Source: Ancylostoma caninum
Taxonomy: Eukaryota > Nematoda > Chromadorea > Rhabditida > Ancylostomatidae
Assembly: GCA_037903475.1 (NCBI GenBank)
Contig: JBAJFG010000055.1
Location: 372,001-436,000 of the forward strand
Length of the DNA: 64,000 nt
Direction: 5' to 3'
Below, piece by piece: positions 30,329-42,823 of this stretch. Each line of letters opens with the position of its first letter. Position 1 is the stretch's first letter. A program made the position numbers and the translations under genes. Under the pieces are notes generated by a model. It saw nothing but the letters and a program-made list of their open reading frames with translations. It was not told the DNA's origin and searched no databases.

Positions 30329-31222
30329 TTTTTTTTACTTATGGGCTTCAATGTGCCCTGGACTCTGTTGTTGAATATTGAAGCTTGTTCGCTGCATGCA
30401 TGTAAACATAGTGTTCTGCAGCGGTGCTGTTTTCAAAGAGACAAAAAAAGACTTACGCCTGGCAATGAATCGGCGGATGGACATAAAGAAAAAAATCCGT
30501 TGAGAAGGGATCGTAAAGTGATGCATATCCTGGCTTGATCGGTGAAGGTGTTCTGAAGCAGGTCAAGTAAGGGTATCATGGCTAATAGTAATGCGCCCGT
30601 ATGGTCAAGTTACGTACACGTACTTGCTGGACGGAGTAGCCGGATCCGCGCAGGGTGTTTTATGGCGCGCGGCTATTTTGCACTGGTGTGGAGGAATGCT
30701 ATGATGAGTTCACTTGAAATCCTAACCATTTTGGTGACCAACACTTTTAGAAGACCTCCACGGTTCTTTTCCGACTGTCCAGAGGATTCTATCCGTTCGA
30801 GGGACATGGATAGCATCGTATCTATCCTTGGAGGACTTCGTGAAGAAGTCTGACCGTCGGGACGGTGGTCTTCCTGTCGTGCGCTTACCGTTCCGTGGAG
30901 TCCAGTCGCTGACGGCTCTTGTCAAACGGTTGTCGTTAAGACGCATCACGTTTCCGGCCCACCTGATCTTGTTCAACTTGGCATAAGCGGCAGCGTCCCT
31001 GATCTTCGACTGTTGACGCAGGGTGGAACTCCGTATTCCTGCCCTCACTTGCGTGAGGCGGGTTATTCCTAGCATCACCCTCTCGATAGATCGTTTGACG
31101 ACGCAGCCCGCATACCAGTGGTGGATGCAGAAATTGGGCGGGAGCGGGGGGGGGGGGCGGTGGCAAAAAAGTGGGGTCTCCGTCGTTTTGCGGACCCAAA
31201 CGGAAAATGAAACTAATAAAAA

Positions 31223-32163
31223 CCAGCCCGATCGTCCGGTTAACGCCGCACTCTCAGGCTTCTTTTGGGCTCGCTTCGCTCGCCTTGCATACGTGTGTGT
31301 TCCCTTCTACTGAGCGCTGGCATACTACTCTCGCAGGTAGGGACCCGTGCGTGACATCTTCACACCGTTGGACCCAATTTTGGGCGTTTTTCCACTTCCA
31401 CTTTACGACGCCGGCGCACCCTTACCACTCTGTTGGACCCGACTCCAGGCGTTTCCCCATTTTTTCCCCGGGACTTTGGGACGCCGACGCACCCTTACCA
31501 CACCGTTGGACCCGACTCCAGGCGTTTCCCCACTTTGGGACGCCGACGCACCCTTACCACACCTTGGGATCCAACTCCGGGCGTTTCCTTACTTTTGGAC
31601 GCCGGCGCACCGTTACCACACCGTTGGACCCGACGCTAAGCGTTTCTCCACTTTTGGACGCCGTTACACCCTTATCACACCGTTGGACCCGACTCCAGGC
31701 GTTTCCGCACTTTGGGACGCCGACGCACCCTTATCACACCGTTGGACCCGACTCCAGGCGTTTCCCCGCTTATGGGCGCCGGAGGATCCTTATCACACCG
31801 CCGGCGCACCTCTAACATTCACCGTGGCCTAATCCTCATCCGCGTCATTCCTCGTGTGCCTCGTTCCTCCTCTTCGTTATAAAGCTGTCCTGCCCCTCTC
31901 TTTCCTTTTATACGGTCAGGTAATCATAGGCCTATCTCACTCATTCCGACAGTGTTGAAAACAACTGTCGGCCATTAACATGTCTGAACATAACAAAGAT
32001 GGCCCAAAACACCTTTAAATCGAGGTAAAAATCAAAATTTGCAACTTTTTCGTACATAACTCGATGCGCTGAGCCCGATGGTCTCGGTAGTTTTTGTCGA
32101 CAATGGCTGGTTCTCTTGCACACACACACACGCACATAAAATGCCAATTAATATTAACTATGA
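31223..32163 (-). mobile_element. Helitron-like element H3, 941 bp, precise A^T insertion
   Basis: The minus-strand 5' end is TCATAGTTAATATTAATTGG (T at 32163, preceded by A). The 3' end is CTGG at 31226-31223, followed by T, with an imperfect hairpin inside. Between are a 59-bp array (31370-31800, about seven units), TATA-like CTTTTATAC at 31905-31913 and the CATAACTCGATG block. Excision restores the host MITE exactly with no target duplication, which is the Helitron signature. No coding sequence. Confidence 0.92.
31370..31800 (+). repeat. 59-bp minisatellite in H3
   Basis: About seven units of the TTGGACCCGACTCCAGGCGT / TTCCCCACTTTTGGACGCCG / GCGCACCCTTATCACACCG type, several with CCGACGCACCC variants. 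Confidence 0.93.
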
Positions 32164-34489
32164 TATTAATTATACTAAGAAATAATTAATAAAATTATAT
32201 TAAATTAAAAATAAACTAATACAAGATTTTTATTTGTATTGTGAAGTAATTTCAAAAATTTGGCGACCCATTCTCGGGGAGGCCCCCTGAGAATGGGTCG
32301 CCAAATTTTCGAAATGCCGCCTTTTCTTCCTTCTTGCGAATCGCCCAGGTTTCTTAGGCGTACGTCAAAGCAGGAAGAACCGTTGTCTTGAAGAGGCGGG
32401 CGCGCAGAATGGTGTTCTCCATCTTCTTCACTACGCCCTCGATGCTCTTGTAAGCTCCTCAAGCCGCTCGTTTCCTCCTGACCAGCTCTGAGCAAGGTCG
32501 TTCATCATGTTGACTTCTCGCCTTGCCCAACCCCTCTCATGACGACGATAGTGATCGTAGAATGGGCAAATCCTGATGGTGAAATTGATGCAAAGTTCAC
32601 GGAATATCTTGATGTATTGAGTAGAAACGCCCTAGTTCCCCAGGCCTTCCAGACGGCTTCTCTCTCAACGGAGTCGAAGGCTCTCTTCAAATCAACGAAC
32701 GTGAGGCGGAGGGGCATTTTGTACTCTCGCGATAGTTTCTAATGATGATTCTAGTGTATGTGGTCGAAGGCACTGAATCCTTTTCGAAACCCTGCTTGCT
32801 CCCACGGCTGTCCTTCATCTGGTGTCCTTTCGATCCTGTTTAGGATCACTCGCGTGAAAAGCTTGTAACAGTTGGCAGATAGGGCGATAATTGCCAATGT
32901 CCTGCGCGTCTCGCTTCTTGTACAGCAACGCAACATATTCATCCTTCCTAGGATGACATTGTTGGAGGTGGACGTGACTATCAAAGAGATCCGAGTAGAA
33001 GTCGTAGTCTCCATTACTTGATGAATAAATTGTTCTGTGTATGGGCGTCGGAGGGCGGTCATCTTTATCTTACGATTGGCGAGGTCTCTGCGGGCGTTGC
33101 AGATGCTTTTCCTTGCCTCTGCTGCTTCGGCCGACACTGCTGTTTATCTCTTTTTGAAGGGAAGATTCGGGGAAAATTCCATCTCCTGAATTCCCACCGG
33201 ATTGGTATCCCATGGGGACGCCTCGGACGAGAACTAAAGAGAAATCACTGAAAAGGTCTTTCCAGCTACTAATTTTGGGCTATCTATTGTTGCATCGTTG
33301 GGAAAAATTCATATTCAAAGGACCGGTGGTCCGTTTGATGATGTGGGGGGGGGGTTTCGCAAAGTGTTCGTTAAGCTCTATGTAACTGAGCGTCCATCCT
33401 TGTTCAGTATGCACGCGCGCAGCATTTGTCGGTTGGAGCGCGTTCTCACATAGCTACCGTAATCCTCGGACGTTTTGTCCCATATCTAGTGATAGAGCTT
33501 ATATCGAGGTCTTAGACTTGAGACACTTGCTACACATATGGTCAGGACTCCAGAGAGGGAAAAACGTGGATGTGAAGATTTCTACTGGACCTTGCCTTTA
33601 AGGTCTTCCTTTATCGCTTCCCTGCACCGTTTTGCGAGCTCGGACGTTAGCAGGTAGTTGTCTGCGGCTCTCTCGGCTCCACGCTGGCGTATCAGCTCGA
33701 GGACATAGGACAGGCGCTTCTTAGTGGCTCTTGAACCCTCGGGTTTTTTTTGCGCTGTCGCAGAGATGCTTAACAAGCCGATCGTACTCCTCGTCGATGT
33801 TGTCGACAACCGCATCTTCCCAAAAGCCGGCTAACGAAGAGCCGAGTGAAGAGACCCCAACTGATGAGGGGCTTGGGACCCCAACTTCTTGAATTTCGCG
33901 GCTTCCTCTTCTCTGCGCGAAAATAAGAACTTAGCACGAAGGAGGCAATGGTCTGATCCGGTATAGAACTTCGGTACAACACCGAAGTCGGTCAGGCAGA
34001 ACCTTCGATTGACGATGATGTGGTCAGTTTCGTTGTGGTACTCTCCACCATGTTTTTCAGGCCTTCTCCTAGAGCCGATCTTGGCGTTGAAGTCGCCAAC
34101 CATAACCTTAGAAATAATAGAAAGTGTGATCGTTCATGTAGAACTCTCACGTCGATCAAAGGGGGGGGGTGGTTGGCTTCTGAAATTGTGAGTTACCATG
34201 GAAGGCATTCGTCGTCATGATGAACTCACAGCCTTCCTCACTGTTCCTTCCACTGGGCACCGATGTGAAGTTTTTCAGACCTTCTCCTAGAGCCGATCTT
34301 GGCATTGAAGTCGCCAACCATAACCTTAGAAATAATAGAAAGTGTGATCGTTTATGTAGAACTTCTCGGTAAGTCCATACAGAATGCTTCGATCTGTTGG
34401 AGCGTAGGCGACGAAGATTGTCACGGCCGTCATTGATCCACATCCTCTCAATTGCAAACGTCCGATTCAGGTTGTTAGTTGTTCGAACG

Positions 34490-37400
34490 AATCGATGTTC
34501 ATGACCAAGTTCGAGTTGCCGAAGACACCGACTTCACCAACTCCTCTACTGTCGCAGGTTCCAAGGAACAGTTCTTCTCCAGTGTCGAAGGTGGCGTTCA
34601 GTGGCCGGTGTCTCCTCGTCTCGGTCAGTACGATGACGTCGTCGATGGAAGCCTCCGATGCAAGCGTGCGTGCCTTGAAGGTACGGAACGGAGCACTACC
34701 ACACGTCAAATAAAGAATTTAGTTTTAATTGGGTTTTCCACAGACCTGGTTGGATGTCATCTAACCAGGTCCGTGGAAAGACACAATCTTGGAAATTCCT
34801 TCCTTGTTCTTTCCAGTGAGAGATCCCGCACCAGTGCATCAGTTAGTGCATGTTTACAGCTTCATGATCTCCCACTGATACAACTAACTAGTGCTGAGAA
34901 ATTTCATACACGATTCTTCTGTCGAGATAAGCTGGCGGAGTTGGTGCTACTGGCGGTTGCTTTGTGTTCTGTACCTTGCTTGCTGCAGTACTGCTACACT
35001 AGCGGATCCGTTTTTGTAGGCAAATCAATAGCTGTACCTGCTCCTTGAAATTATCCTTCAACTCCAGCACAAAGCTATTTTCTTGATTTTTTTCTCAGCG
35101 CAAACCTTAGGTACGTGCTCGCTTTCAGAAACACTAATTCGAATGTTGATCAAATATGATCTGCAAGGGAGACCCTTCCCACTGCATCTCACTCTTAAAG
35201 ACAGCACTCACGATAAAAAAGGCCTTCGATTTTTTTCATGAGATTCTACTCTGGAGGCTTCTCTTCTGCCCATAATAGAGGAAAGACCATCAAAAAAGGC
35301 AACGTTTGCGAGAAATACTGTGTTGTACTTTGCCAATACATGTCCATTTGTGTGAGATCTATCGCCTGAGATGGGTGCGGCCGCCGTGGTGCGGAAAAAA
35401 TCACCGCTATTCGAAAATACTGATCGATCCTCTACCAGCTGAGAAACACAGCCGCACACGATCAGAGAGAGTGGAGCGGGGTTGAGCATGATGGGCACAG
35501 TTGAACATGCGTACGAGTTTTATCACTCGAGTAACTGCAGGATTTGGAGTGATTCCTTTTGCAGTTACATTCCAATTGACGGCACCTTTAAAATGAGCAC
35601 AAAAGCGAGAAAACTTTTCTCAGCGTAAGTGCTGCCTTTAAGAAAAGTGGACATGCATTAAGCACTTCTTGCTAATGAGGCTCTGCTCCACATTGAACAC
35701 TAGAGCATGGTTCCAGAGGGCGTCGTCGGTGCCCATCCTTTGTGCAATGCTAATGGGACTGTGACTTCTCCCTCGCAGTTTCACAGTGGATTGCTTTTTT
35801 GTGGATTTTCGCGGAATGTGGAACTGCGGCGTCTGCCAAGTGCCAAGCAGATGAGAACAGCCGTTCAACAGTAGAGCAACAATGCAAAAAGAGCGGTGCA
35901 CTTTGTTTTTACGACAATTGAAGAAGCGAGTCTGTACGGTTAGGTGCCGTCCGGGCTGTTTTCAAATTCAGGGGTTTTCAATGTGGAACGTTGATGTAAG
36001 GCTATGAAACGTGAAGGTAATACAAAGGAAAGAATGAAGATGTGAGAAATGAAATTTGATGTGGAAAGCTCCATAAAAGTGAGGATGGAACTAATGGCAA
36101 AATTTGACAGAATATCCATGCTACACCCTGTACAATTGGCGAATTTCGTTTGTTCGGGTTGTTTCGGATTTTTTCGCTAGACATATAAGCGTAGCTCTTC
36201 AAGGGTGTCGTTTCTCAAATTTGGAGTAGCATCGGGTAGAGCTCCGAGCTGTACACATTAGCTGAATTAGGCTTCGTATGTGGAAGTACCACGGCCCTCC
36301 TCGTATGGAGGATCCCAGCCGATCAGTCGCTAGGGTACGTGGAGCGTCCCCAGGTGGCAGAAAGGGGGTTGATTGCGGACCAAACGCGACCTTGTTCCTG
36401 CCCTCGCGAGATAGCACAGCCAGCTATTTACTGTGAGGTTACATTGTACTCAAACTACCCGCAGCAACAGTAAAGAGTGCTCCCCTGATCCTGAGCCACT
36501 GGTACGCAGCGCGAGTGAGGACGAGGTTCTAGGGCTTATCCTGGTGGCCTAAAATCAGAAGGGCTGTGATGACGGTCTGTAAAATCAATGCGCGTGCGCG
36601 TGCATCGAAGGCTTCCATGGAAGATTTGATGATACAGGCAAGGAAGATCAGGTACGACGTCATCGGACTCACCGAGACGAGGAGACACCGTCCAGTGAAC
36701 GCCATAATCAACGCTAGGGAAAAAACTGTTCCTTGGAAATTGCGACAGTAGAGGAGTTGGAAGAGTCTGTGTCCTCGTCAACTCCAACTTGGTCATGAAA
36801 ACCGATAAATTCGAATTGCGCACGACCCTTATCGGACGTTTGCGACTGACAATATATAAATCAATATCGGTCTTGACAGTCTTCGCAATCTTTGTTGTTT
36901 ACGCTCCATTAACAATCCAGCTACGACAAAGTCGAGGTCGAGGCCTTCTACATATGTGGACTTGGAGTAGTAGCACAGAAAGACCACACATTCTATAAGG
37001 TCATCGTTGGCGACTTTAACGCCAATATCGGCCCTAGGAGAATGCCTGAGGTACTTCACATCGCTGCAAAAGACCTGCAGTGGAACGAAGAGGGAGAGGA
37101 GCTTTTCGAGTTCACCACGGAGAGGAAGATAATCCATGATAATTCACCATTTCAGAAGCCAACCTCATACTGAACGTAGGAGTCACCCAGTAAAGAATAT
37201 CGTAACGAAATCGTCAATCGAACGTTCTGCTTGACCACGTCAGTGTGTAGCAAAGTTCCACACCGGAACAGACCATCGCGGAATATGCCGTTGTCGACAC
37301 CATCGAGGAAGAGTGCGATCGGCTTGTTCAACATCTCTGCTTTAAAGTTGCCTACGTTGTATTTTAAGAGCCACCATGAAGCGCCTGTCCTACGATACCC

Positions 37401-38693
37401 TCGAGCTGATACGCGAGCGGGGTAGGCAACTACCAGTTAACGTCCGAGCCCGCAAAACGGTCCAAAGAAGCGATGAAAGAAGACCCTAAGGAGAGACGAA
37501 CGACAATGTTGGTCGAAGCCGCAGAGACAGGGCGTAACGCACACCGTGACATCGCCAATCCTAAGACCATGATGACCGCCCTTCCACGCTGAACAATTTC
37601 TTGGTCAAGACGGGTTGTGCAGAAGGCCATCCACGACTTCTACTCGGATTTCTTTCGCATCGCAACCGTTCCTATTCAATACATCAATATATTTCGTGAG
37701 CTCTACAGCAACTTCGCCGGCGACTTAACCCCTCGCTTGCTTACAACATCGTCCTAATAACGCCAACCATCAGCGAAGCGAAACGGATGCTGGCCGACTT
37801 TGACGACACCTGTGGAAGGATCAGTCTTCAACTGCATCTGACGATGACGATGTTCATGAAGAACGGATGGGTCCTTCCGGATGCCCCATTCTTGCTCAAA
37901 AGAACGATCATATCCGAATGCTCGTCCACACGATAAACGACCTTGCTGCAGAGCTGGGTAGGAGGAAGCGAGCGGCTTGGGGAGCTTACAAGAGCATCGA
38001 GGACGTAGTGAAGAAGATGAACACCATTCTCTGCGCCCACCTCTTCAACAAAACGGTTCTCCCTGCTTTGATGCGCGACTCAGAAACATGGGCGTTGTGC
38101 AAGCAAGAAGAGAATGCGGTCGTCGTCGAACGCTCCGTCGAGAGGGCGATGCTAAGAATAACCCGCATCAGGCAAGTCAAAGCTGGAGTGGGGCGCTCCA
38201 CCCTTCATCAACGTCGAAGATCAGGTTCGCTGCCGCTTACACCAAGTTGATAAGATCAGATGGGCCGGACGATGGTGCGTCTTAACAACAACCGTTGGAC
38301 AAGAACTAGACTCCACGAGACGTTAAGCGCCTAACGAGAGCACCAGCGACCCGATGGCCCGACTTCTTCACGAAGTCCTCTAGGGAAAGATACAATGCTT
38401 TTCATGTCCCCGAACAGACAGAATCCATTGGACGACCCTCGGCACAGCACGCGAGAGGGACAAATGCAATGATCGCTGGCACCCCCCGGTATATCCGAGG
38501 GTCAACAGGAGCCAAGGTGATCAAGGTGATGTAGAAGTAGGCACTTGGTTTGGAGAAAAAACGATCATATATTAATGTCCGACGAAATATTTGTACTACT
38601 CCTATGTTTTTTTTATGATTAGCGAGGCCGCTGTCAAGTCTGTCTTATCTTTGTAGTGATTATCGCAGTCTCTAGCGTGATTCCTGTGCAAAG
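34490..38693. repeat. Segmental duplication, copy B (partner 2295-6421)
   Basis: Same content and orientation as copy A. It lacks the 227-bp MITE, keeps the 272-bp endonuclease piece (about 36770-37041) and keeps about 95 bp at 35752-35849. A near-perfect stem CCACAGACCTGGTTGGATG / TAACCAGGTCCGTGG at 34738-34775 is intact here but half lost in copy A. The right break falls just before another RTE fragment (38700). Confidence 0.92.
36290..38530 (+). pseudogene. RTE-type retrotransposon relic, plus strand (copy B)
   Basis: The paralogue of 4050-6262. The endonuclease starts at about 36566 (INARARASKASMEDLMIQAR, IGLTETRRHRPVNAI). It continues through VLVNSNLVMKTDKFELRTTL (36768-36830) and FVVYAP (about 36895), and reaches GDFNANIGP near 37010-37035 in a shifted frame. 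The linker lies at about 37375-37500, the reverse transcriptase palm at 37755 (IVLITPTISEAKRMLADFD), and the thumb/C-terminus at 37867-38250. The (GTGATCAAG)-like tail is at 38515-38530. Frameshifts and stops are numerous. Confidence 0.85.
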
Positions 38694-38699
38694 AACCTA

Positions 38700-39135
38700 C
38701 CTGTGCAAATTACCTGATCTTCCTGGCCTGCATAATCGAATCCTCGATGGAAGCCTCCGATACAAGTGTGCGTACGTTGAAGGTACAGATCGTCATCATG
38801 GCCCTTCCCTAGATAACCCCTCGGACCTCGTCCTTGTTCGTTGGAGGCGACTCCGAACCGCCTCTCTTCTACCTGCCAGTCACTTGAACGCAGGGTTATA
38901 GATGTGCAGGATACAATCTGCAGACACGCAAGCACACCCACGCACGCATGCATGAACATGCCCACGCGCTGACAAAAGGTGTAGATCGTTCCGACACTGC
39001 AGAGACAGAAAGTCCATCCCCTGAAACCACCCTGGTCTCAGGGCAGGCACAAGGTCGCGTTTGGTCCACGATTAGGCCCCTATCCGCCACATGGGGACGC
39101 GCCACGTAGACTCGCGACTAACTGGCTGGGATCTC
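38700..39135 (-). pseudogene. RTE 5' fragment: leader plus first about 30 endonuclease codons
   Basis: On the minus strand 39135-38990 matches the leader at 4050-4385 (CCAGCCAGTTAGTCGCG, CGTCCCCATGTGGC, ACCAAACGCGACCTTGT). About 38800-38700 then encodes TICTFNVRTLVSEASIEDSI followed by MQARK, the endonuclease start. The leader lacks the MITE seen at 4109, so it is a second empty site. Confidence 0.75.
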
Positions 39136-39289
39136 TTTTATGAGGGAGATTCGTGAAGCGAGTTGTTTGGACGATATTCCCATAGAAAATGCTTTGACAT
39201 TTGGGTCCAGCTTCTTCGAGAACCTCAGTAAACGCATTTTCATCCGTCAAAAGCAATAGGGAATGATTTCAAAAATTCGATGCTTCCAC

Positions 39290-39620
39290 ACACAGCGGTT
39301 GTTATCTTCGTGTTCGATGTCTATTGATGGGATGTCTTCCGAAAAGTCAATAAAATTGCAATCAGTAGGCAGGCTTTTAGGTTCAATGCATATCCGTGTT
39401 TATGGTGTTGGAAAACCCCAATAGACTTGTTTTCGCTGATATCTGGGCAAAAATAGAAAAGCAATCGCCGCTACTCTTCAGTAAAACGCTAGGACATATT
39501 ACGAAGCTAAGCGAAAGCGCCGCTTTGAGGCACTTTGACTCAAACTCATGTGTCTTGCTACCTTCAGCCAACCGAACTCAATTAAAATGTCGAAGTGCGA
39601 GCGAAAGCATGTCTGGTTGG
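39290..39620. mobile_element. Possible fragment of the third Helitron-like type
   Basis: Two blocks (near 39315-39370 and 39385-39450) resemble the about 115-bp repeat inside 11600-11960: a TCGTGTTCGATG / TATCCGTGTTTATGG stretch, then TTGGAAAACCCCAATAGACTTG and AAAATAGAAAAG. Similarity is weak by eye and no ends were found. Confidence 0.35.
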
Positions 39621-39644
39621 AGATTATTTGAGAGTTAATCTATC

Positions 39645-39835
39645 CCAAAGGTAGCGTGGCCCACGAGTCCGAGTCAGAGCTCCGCAAAGCGGCGCTTCAG
39701 CTCGATTTTTTTTCAGAACTAATCTAGCTGCTCGGAGGTAGCGTGGCTCGGGATTTTAGTTTTAATCCAGCTCAAAGGCAACGGGGCTCACGGGTCCGTG
39801 TCAGAGCGCCTCAAAGCTGTGACTGTCATATCTAT
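39645..39835. repeat. Degenerate tandem repeat (GGTAGCGTGGC...GTCCGNGTCAGAGC)
   Basis: About two and a half units of roughly 75 bp share GGTAGCGTGGC, CACGNGTCCG and GTCAGAGCNCC. The reverse complement resembles the longer degenerate array at 53850-54320. Confidence 0.55.
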
Positions 39836-40183
39836 AGCTATCACACTGCTGGGGATATGACAGTCAGAGTCAGCGCAATAAACAGTTGCGTGTAAGAGAT
39901 AAGTTACAAGTGCTACGACTTTCGGCAGACATCGCGATAGTTGGCCTCAACCGCTTTCGTTGAAATCTAAGAGTGCGGTACAAAGATCTCGCGGAGCAAG
40001 TGGCAAGTGCGAGAGTTGCCGAAGGCGAGTCGGAGCATTTGTTATGAATTATGAAATTAAAACCATTTATTGGAATGAATGTGGGGATTTGAAAAATTTG
40101 GAATGTCTACCTATGTTCAATACGTCTAGTATCCGTTTCATGCATTACTCATATACGGAACCTTATCTATAAATAGCAGATGT

Positions 40184-40225
40184 ATTAGGATGGTTAGAAA
40201 CTGTTGAGCCGATTTTTTTTGAAAG
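40184..40225 (+). mobile_element. Isolated mariner 5' terminus
   Basis: TATTAGGATGGTTAGAAACT followed by a GAGCCGATTTTTTTT stretch matches the terminal repeat at 43620-43673 (inverted) and at 49866-49915. It may be the other end of the mariner whose 3' part lies at 43344-43673, now separated by later insertions. Confidence 0.5.
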
Positions 40226-40644
40226 TTCCAGAACTTCAGACTATTGATTTGTACTTGTGGTCCATTATTTCATTGTTGAAGACCACTCTCGGAACTTCTA
40301 ATAATAACTTCTAATAAATAATAGGGTACCAGCCTGGGACCTACTCCCTTACCCGTCCTATTCTTCTGACATTGCCCCCCCCCTGACACCACTTAGTTCA
40401 ACCCTCTAATTGTAAGGCATTCCTAACTAACCAGAGAAGGATACCAGATGTCTGTCGCAGTTCATAATGAGATATGCCTCCTTATATGGAGGACTATGCT
40501 GCGTTGCTCTCAATGCTATTGCGGAAGAAGTTATGACCTTGTCCGTGCAGTATAGGTGCGCAGTTTCTGCATTAACCCTACTCCATAAAAGAGGTGTTGC
40601 TATGAAAAATGAGTGCAGGTACAGAATCGCACCTTCATCATTTA

Positions 40645-41904
40645 CAGGGGTATCAAAAAGTTTCCGGCCTCCGCTTGCCTGTTCCATATTCCTGTACTGC
40701 TTTGAGAGCGCCATGTAGGGTGAAGCCTTTCATGCTAGTTTGCAAGGTTTCATGAGATTTCGTTAAACTTCCCAGGAATAAGAACGTTTTATTCAAGCCA
40801 AGGTATGGTTATCGCTCAAAAAATGTGTATCCAGCGAGGAGCAACCGACGAATTTTTGTTTTGTAAACGAAATTCATTGAACAAAATCTAAATCCGCCCC
40901 TGAATTCTGAACGAAGAAGAAGTCTTCTAGCATTCCCACATAAAATTTCGGAACTCAATATTTTTAGTGGAGTGACAATCGGACAGAAACAGAGCGACCT
41001 CTGATCAACGAGCAGAGACAAGACGAAGACAGATTACTGTCGCTGTAGAAAAAATCACTAAGCGTCGCAGACAGGCTTTAGGTGCAAGAAGTGTGCAAGG
41101 ACCTAAGCTATTCAAAACTTTCTTTGGAAATTTTTTAGGCTACCATCTAAGAATTTTAACCTTTGCAGAACCTTGAGTCTTTAAAACCTTTTCGGCGTCC
41201 AACAAGAAAATTCCAGTTGAATATTCAAAGAAGATTTTTGGGAGTTATGTAGAAAACGGAAAGAACATTCTGTAGTATATTGACTGCCAATAAGTGGCAA
41301 ATTCACAGCAAAGATTTGAAGTCCCAAGCGTGGAGTACTGGGTCAGGATGGGCAGATCTCTGAGAACAGTGCGACCGAACACGGAAGCGGGGGTGAAAAT
41401 GTCTTGCTCAAAGTTCTGTGCGATAGAGAAAAGATTTTGTCACCTTACCACCTGCATGTAAACCTCAACGAAGTGGATTGTTAAACGCTACTTTGATCCA
41501 CACTTTTCGGAAACGAGTCAAGAAAAATGACGGCAGAAATTCAACCGCGGAAGTCAGGCTCTTCAATGAGACATCACTTTCCACAAAATTGTATTGCTTC
41601 ATGACAATGCGAATGCATTTCGCTAATTTGGCCAGTTTGTAAAGACAGTCCAGGGACTAGATACTAGAATCCGTGAGAAAATCTGAAACGGCACTTCACC
41701 GTAACGAAACAAATAACGAAAAAGAGTCTGCGTTGGGTGTTTATGTTCGGCTGATAAAAATTCTTATAAAATTGGGTAAGTTCAATAAAATGACAAGATG
41801 AAGAGTGTTTTGGTCTTCGATGGATGCATATTTATTTACTCTAAAATTTCACTGCGGCAGCTATTCTGCAAGTGGTTCAGGCCGGAAACTTTTTGATACC
41901 CCTG
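40645..41904 (+). mobile_element. Tc1-like element, 1,260 bp, with dead transposase
   Basis: CAGGGGTATCAAAAAGTTTC (first 20 of a 26-bp terminal repeat) at the left is mirrored at the right. TA flanks both ends (40643-40644 and 41905-41906). Plus-strand remnants include TKRRRQALGARSVQ (about 41055-41097), like the second helix-turn-helix of Tc1 transposases. IVLLHDNANAF (about 41590-41622) is the conserved HDN region with the second catalytic Asp. Multiple stops and frameshifts occur. Length is as expected for a full element. Confidence 0.92.
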
Positions 41905-42107
41905 TATCACTACAACCATTTGCAAGGGAACAATACTTCATTGAAGGCCAACCGTTACGGGGTGAAGACGGCTTTGTGCATCTCAAAGTACTGATTTCGA
42001 AACTATTTTGACCTCGATCCACTCCCGTCTCCATAAGGAGTTTTTCTAAACTTTTTCTAAACGCACGTGATAATGGGATCTCATAGATAAGGGTACCCTT
42101 CAAAGAA

Positions 42108-42200
42108 CAAGGTAGGATGTGGTGCAGTGGTAAGTGTCTTGATTCTAATGGATGCCCTCCCAAGTTCGATTCCCCTCAAATGTCCAAGTTTTGCATTTTC
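42108..42200 (+). mobile_element. tRNA-like SINE head
   Basis: TGTGGTGCAGTGGTAAG (A box) and AAGTTCGATTCCCC (B box) are spaced about 45 bp apart. The arms do not pair as a tRNA, so I call a SINE-type head. The body downstream is not defined. Confidence 0.5.
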
Positions 42201-42823
42201 CCCCTCACTTCCTTTGTCTGAAAACCTATTCTATGCAGTCGAATAAGTGTTTCTACTTATAATTAGATGTTCTGAATGTTTGGAAGCATTCTGAATGATC
42301 TTCGCTACCCCGACATCGTTAACGGTGGAACTGGTGATGGATGCACGTGAGCCCAAATTTTCTAGGAATTCTTTTTTGCTGAAATTTTACACAATAAAGT
42401 TATTTGAAGTGCCAAACACAAATATCATGCCCATTTTGTGATGTCACTCCATTTTCATAGGTTTGCGGTAGAACTAACAGCAATTACTGTGGGAAACCGA
42501 ATGAAATTGTTGAGTTTCGACATTAGAATGGTAGTGGCATGCAAGATGATGCTGATAATCGTGATCAGCGCCTGAAATAACCCCTCTGTGCAAAAAATTG
42601 GATTGATTATGCGGGATACCTAAATTACCCTATACCCAATGATCAATCCCTCGTGAGTGGTAGTAAATAATATTAAATGATCAAGGTGTAATTATGTAAC
42701 CGTAATTTTTGCGGGGCGCGTGTGGCGCAGTGGTAAGAGGCTCGCTGTGCACGCACACGATCGATGGTTCGATCCCGCCCGAGGCCAACCAAGCCTTTCA
42801 TCCCTCCGGGGTCGGTAAGTTGG

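Larger units (their letters stand above)
31116..32290. mobile_element. hAT-type MITE, second copy, split by Helitron-like H3
   Basis: 31116-31222 matches the reverse complement of 9203-9098, and 32164-32290 continues that match down to about position 8950. The two halves join without loss or gain when 31223-32163 is removed. The far terminal repeat is gone and is replaced by an inverted piece of MITE sequence (32291-32312), which makes a hairpin around GGCGACCCATTCTC. Confidence 0.85.
30722..34713 (-). pseudogene. RTE-type non-LTR retrotransposon relic, near full order, split by nested elements
   Basis: On the minus strand, in order: endonuclease N-terminus (34713-34467, FRTFKARTLASEASI and VLTETRRHRP); a middle part (34443-34156); endonuclease C-terminus (34103-33831) with MVGDFNAKIG and TGSDHCLL, the GDFNA and SDH motifs of this nuclease family. 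Then a linker (33815-33582, LTSELAKRCREAIKEDLK), reverse transcriptase fingers (33137-32751), motif A as LTFVDLKRAFDSVE (near 32705-32664) and thumb pieces to about 32310. A hAT MITE (31116-32290) interrupts, and the C-terminal part resumes at about 31110 (SIERVMLGITRLTQVRAGIR) to 30722. Internal damage includes a 218-bp tandem duplication at 34053/34271 and about 330 unassigned bp at 33250-33580. Confidence 0.87.

Noticed and set aside
42714..42790. tRNA gene
   Set aside because: A and B boxes are present but the acceptor stem does not pair, and the segment continues into a SINE body with a tail and an 11-bp target duplication.
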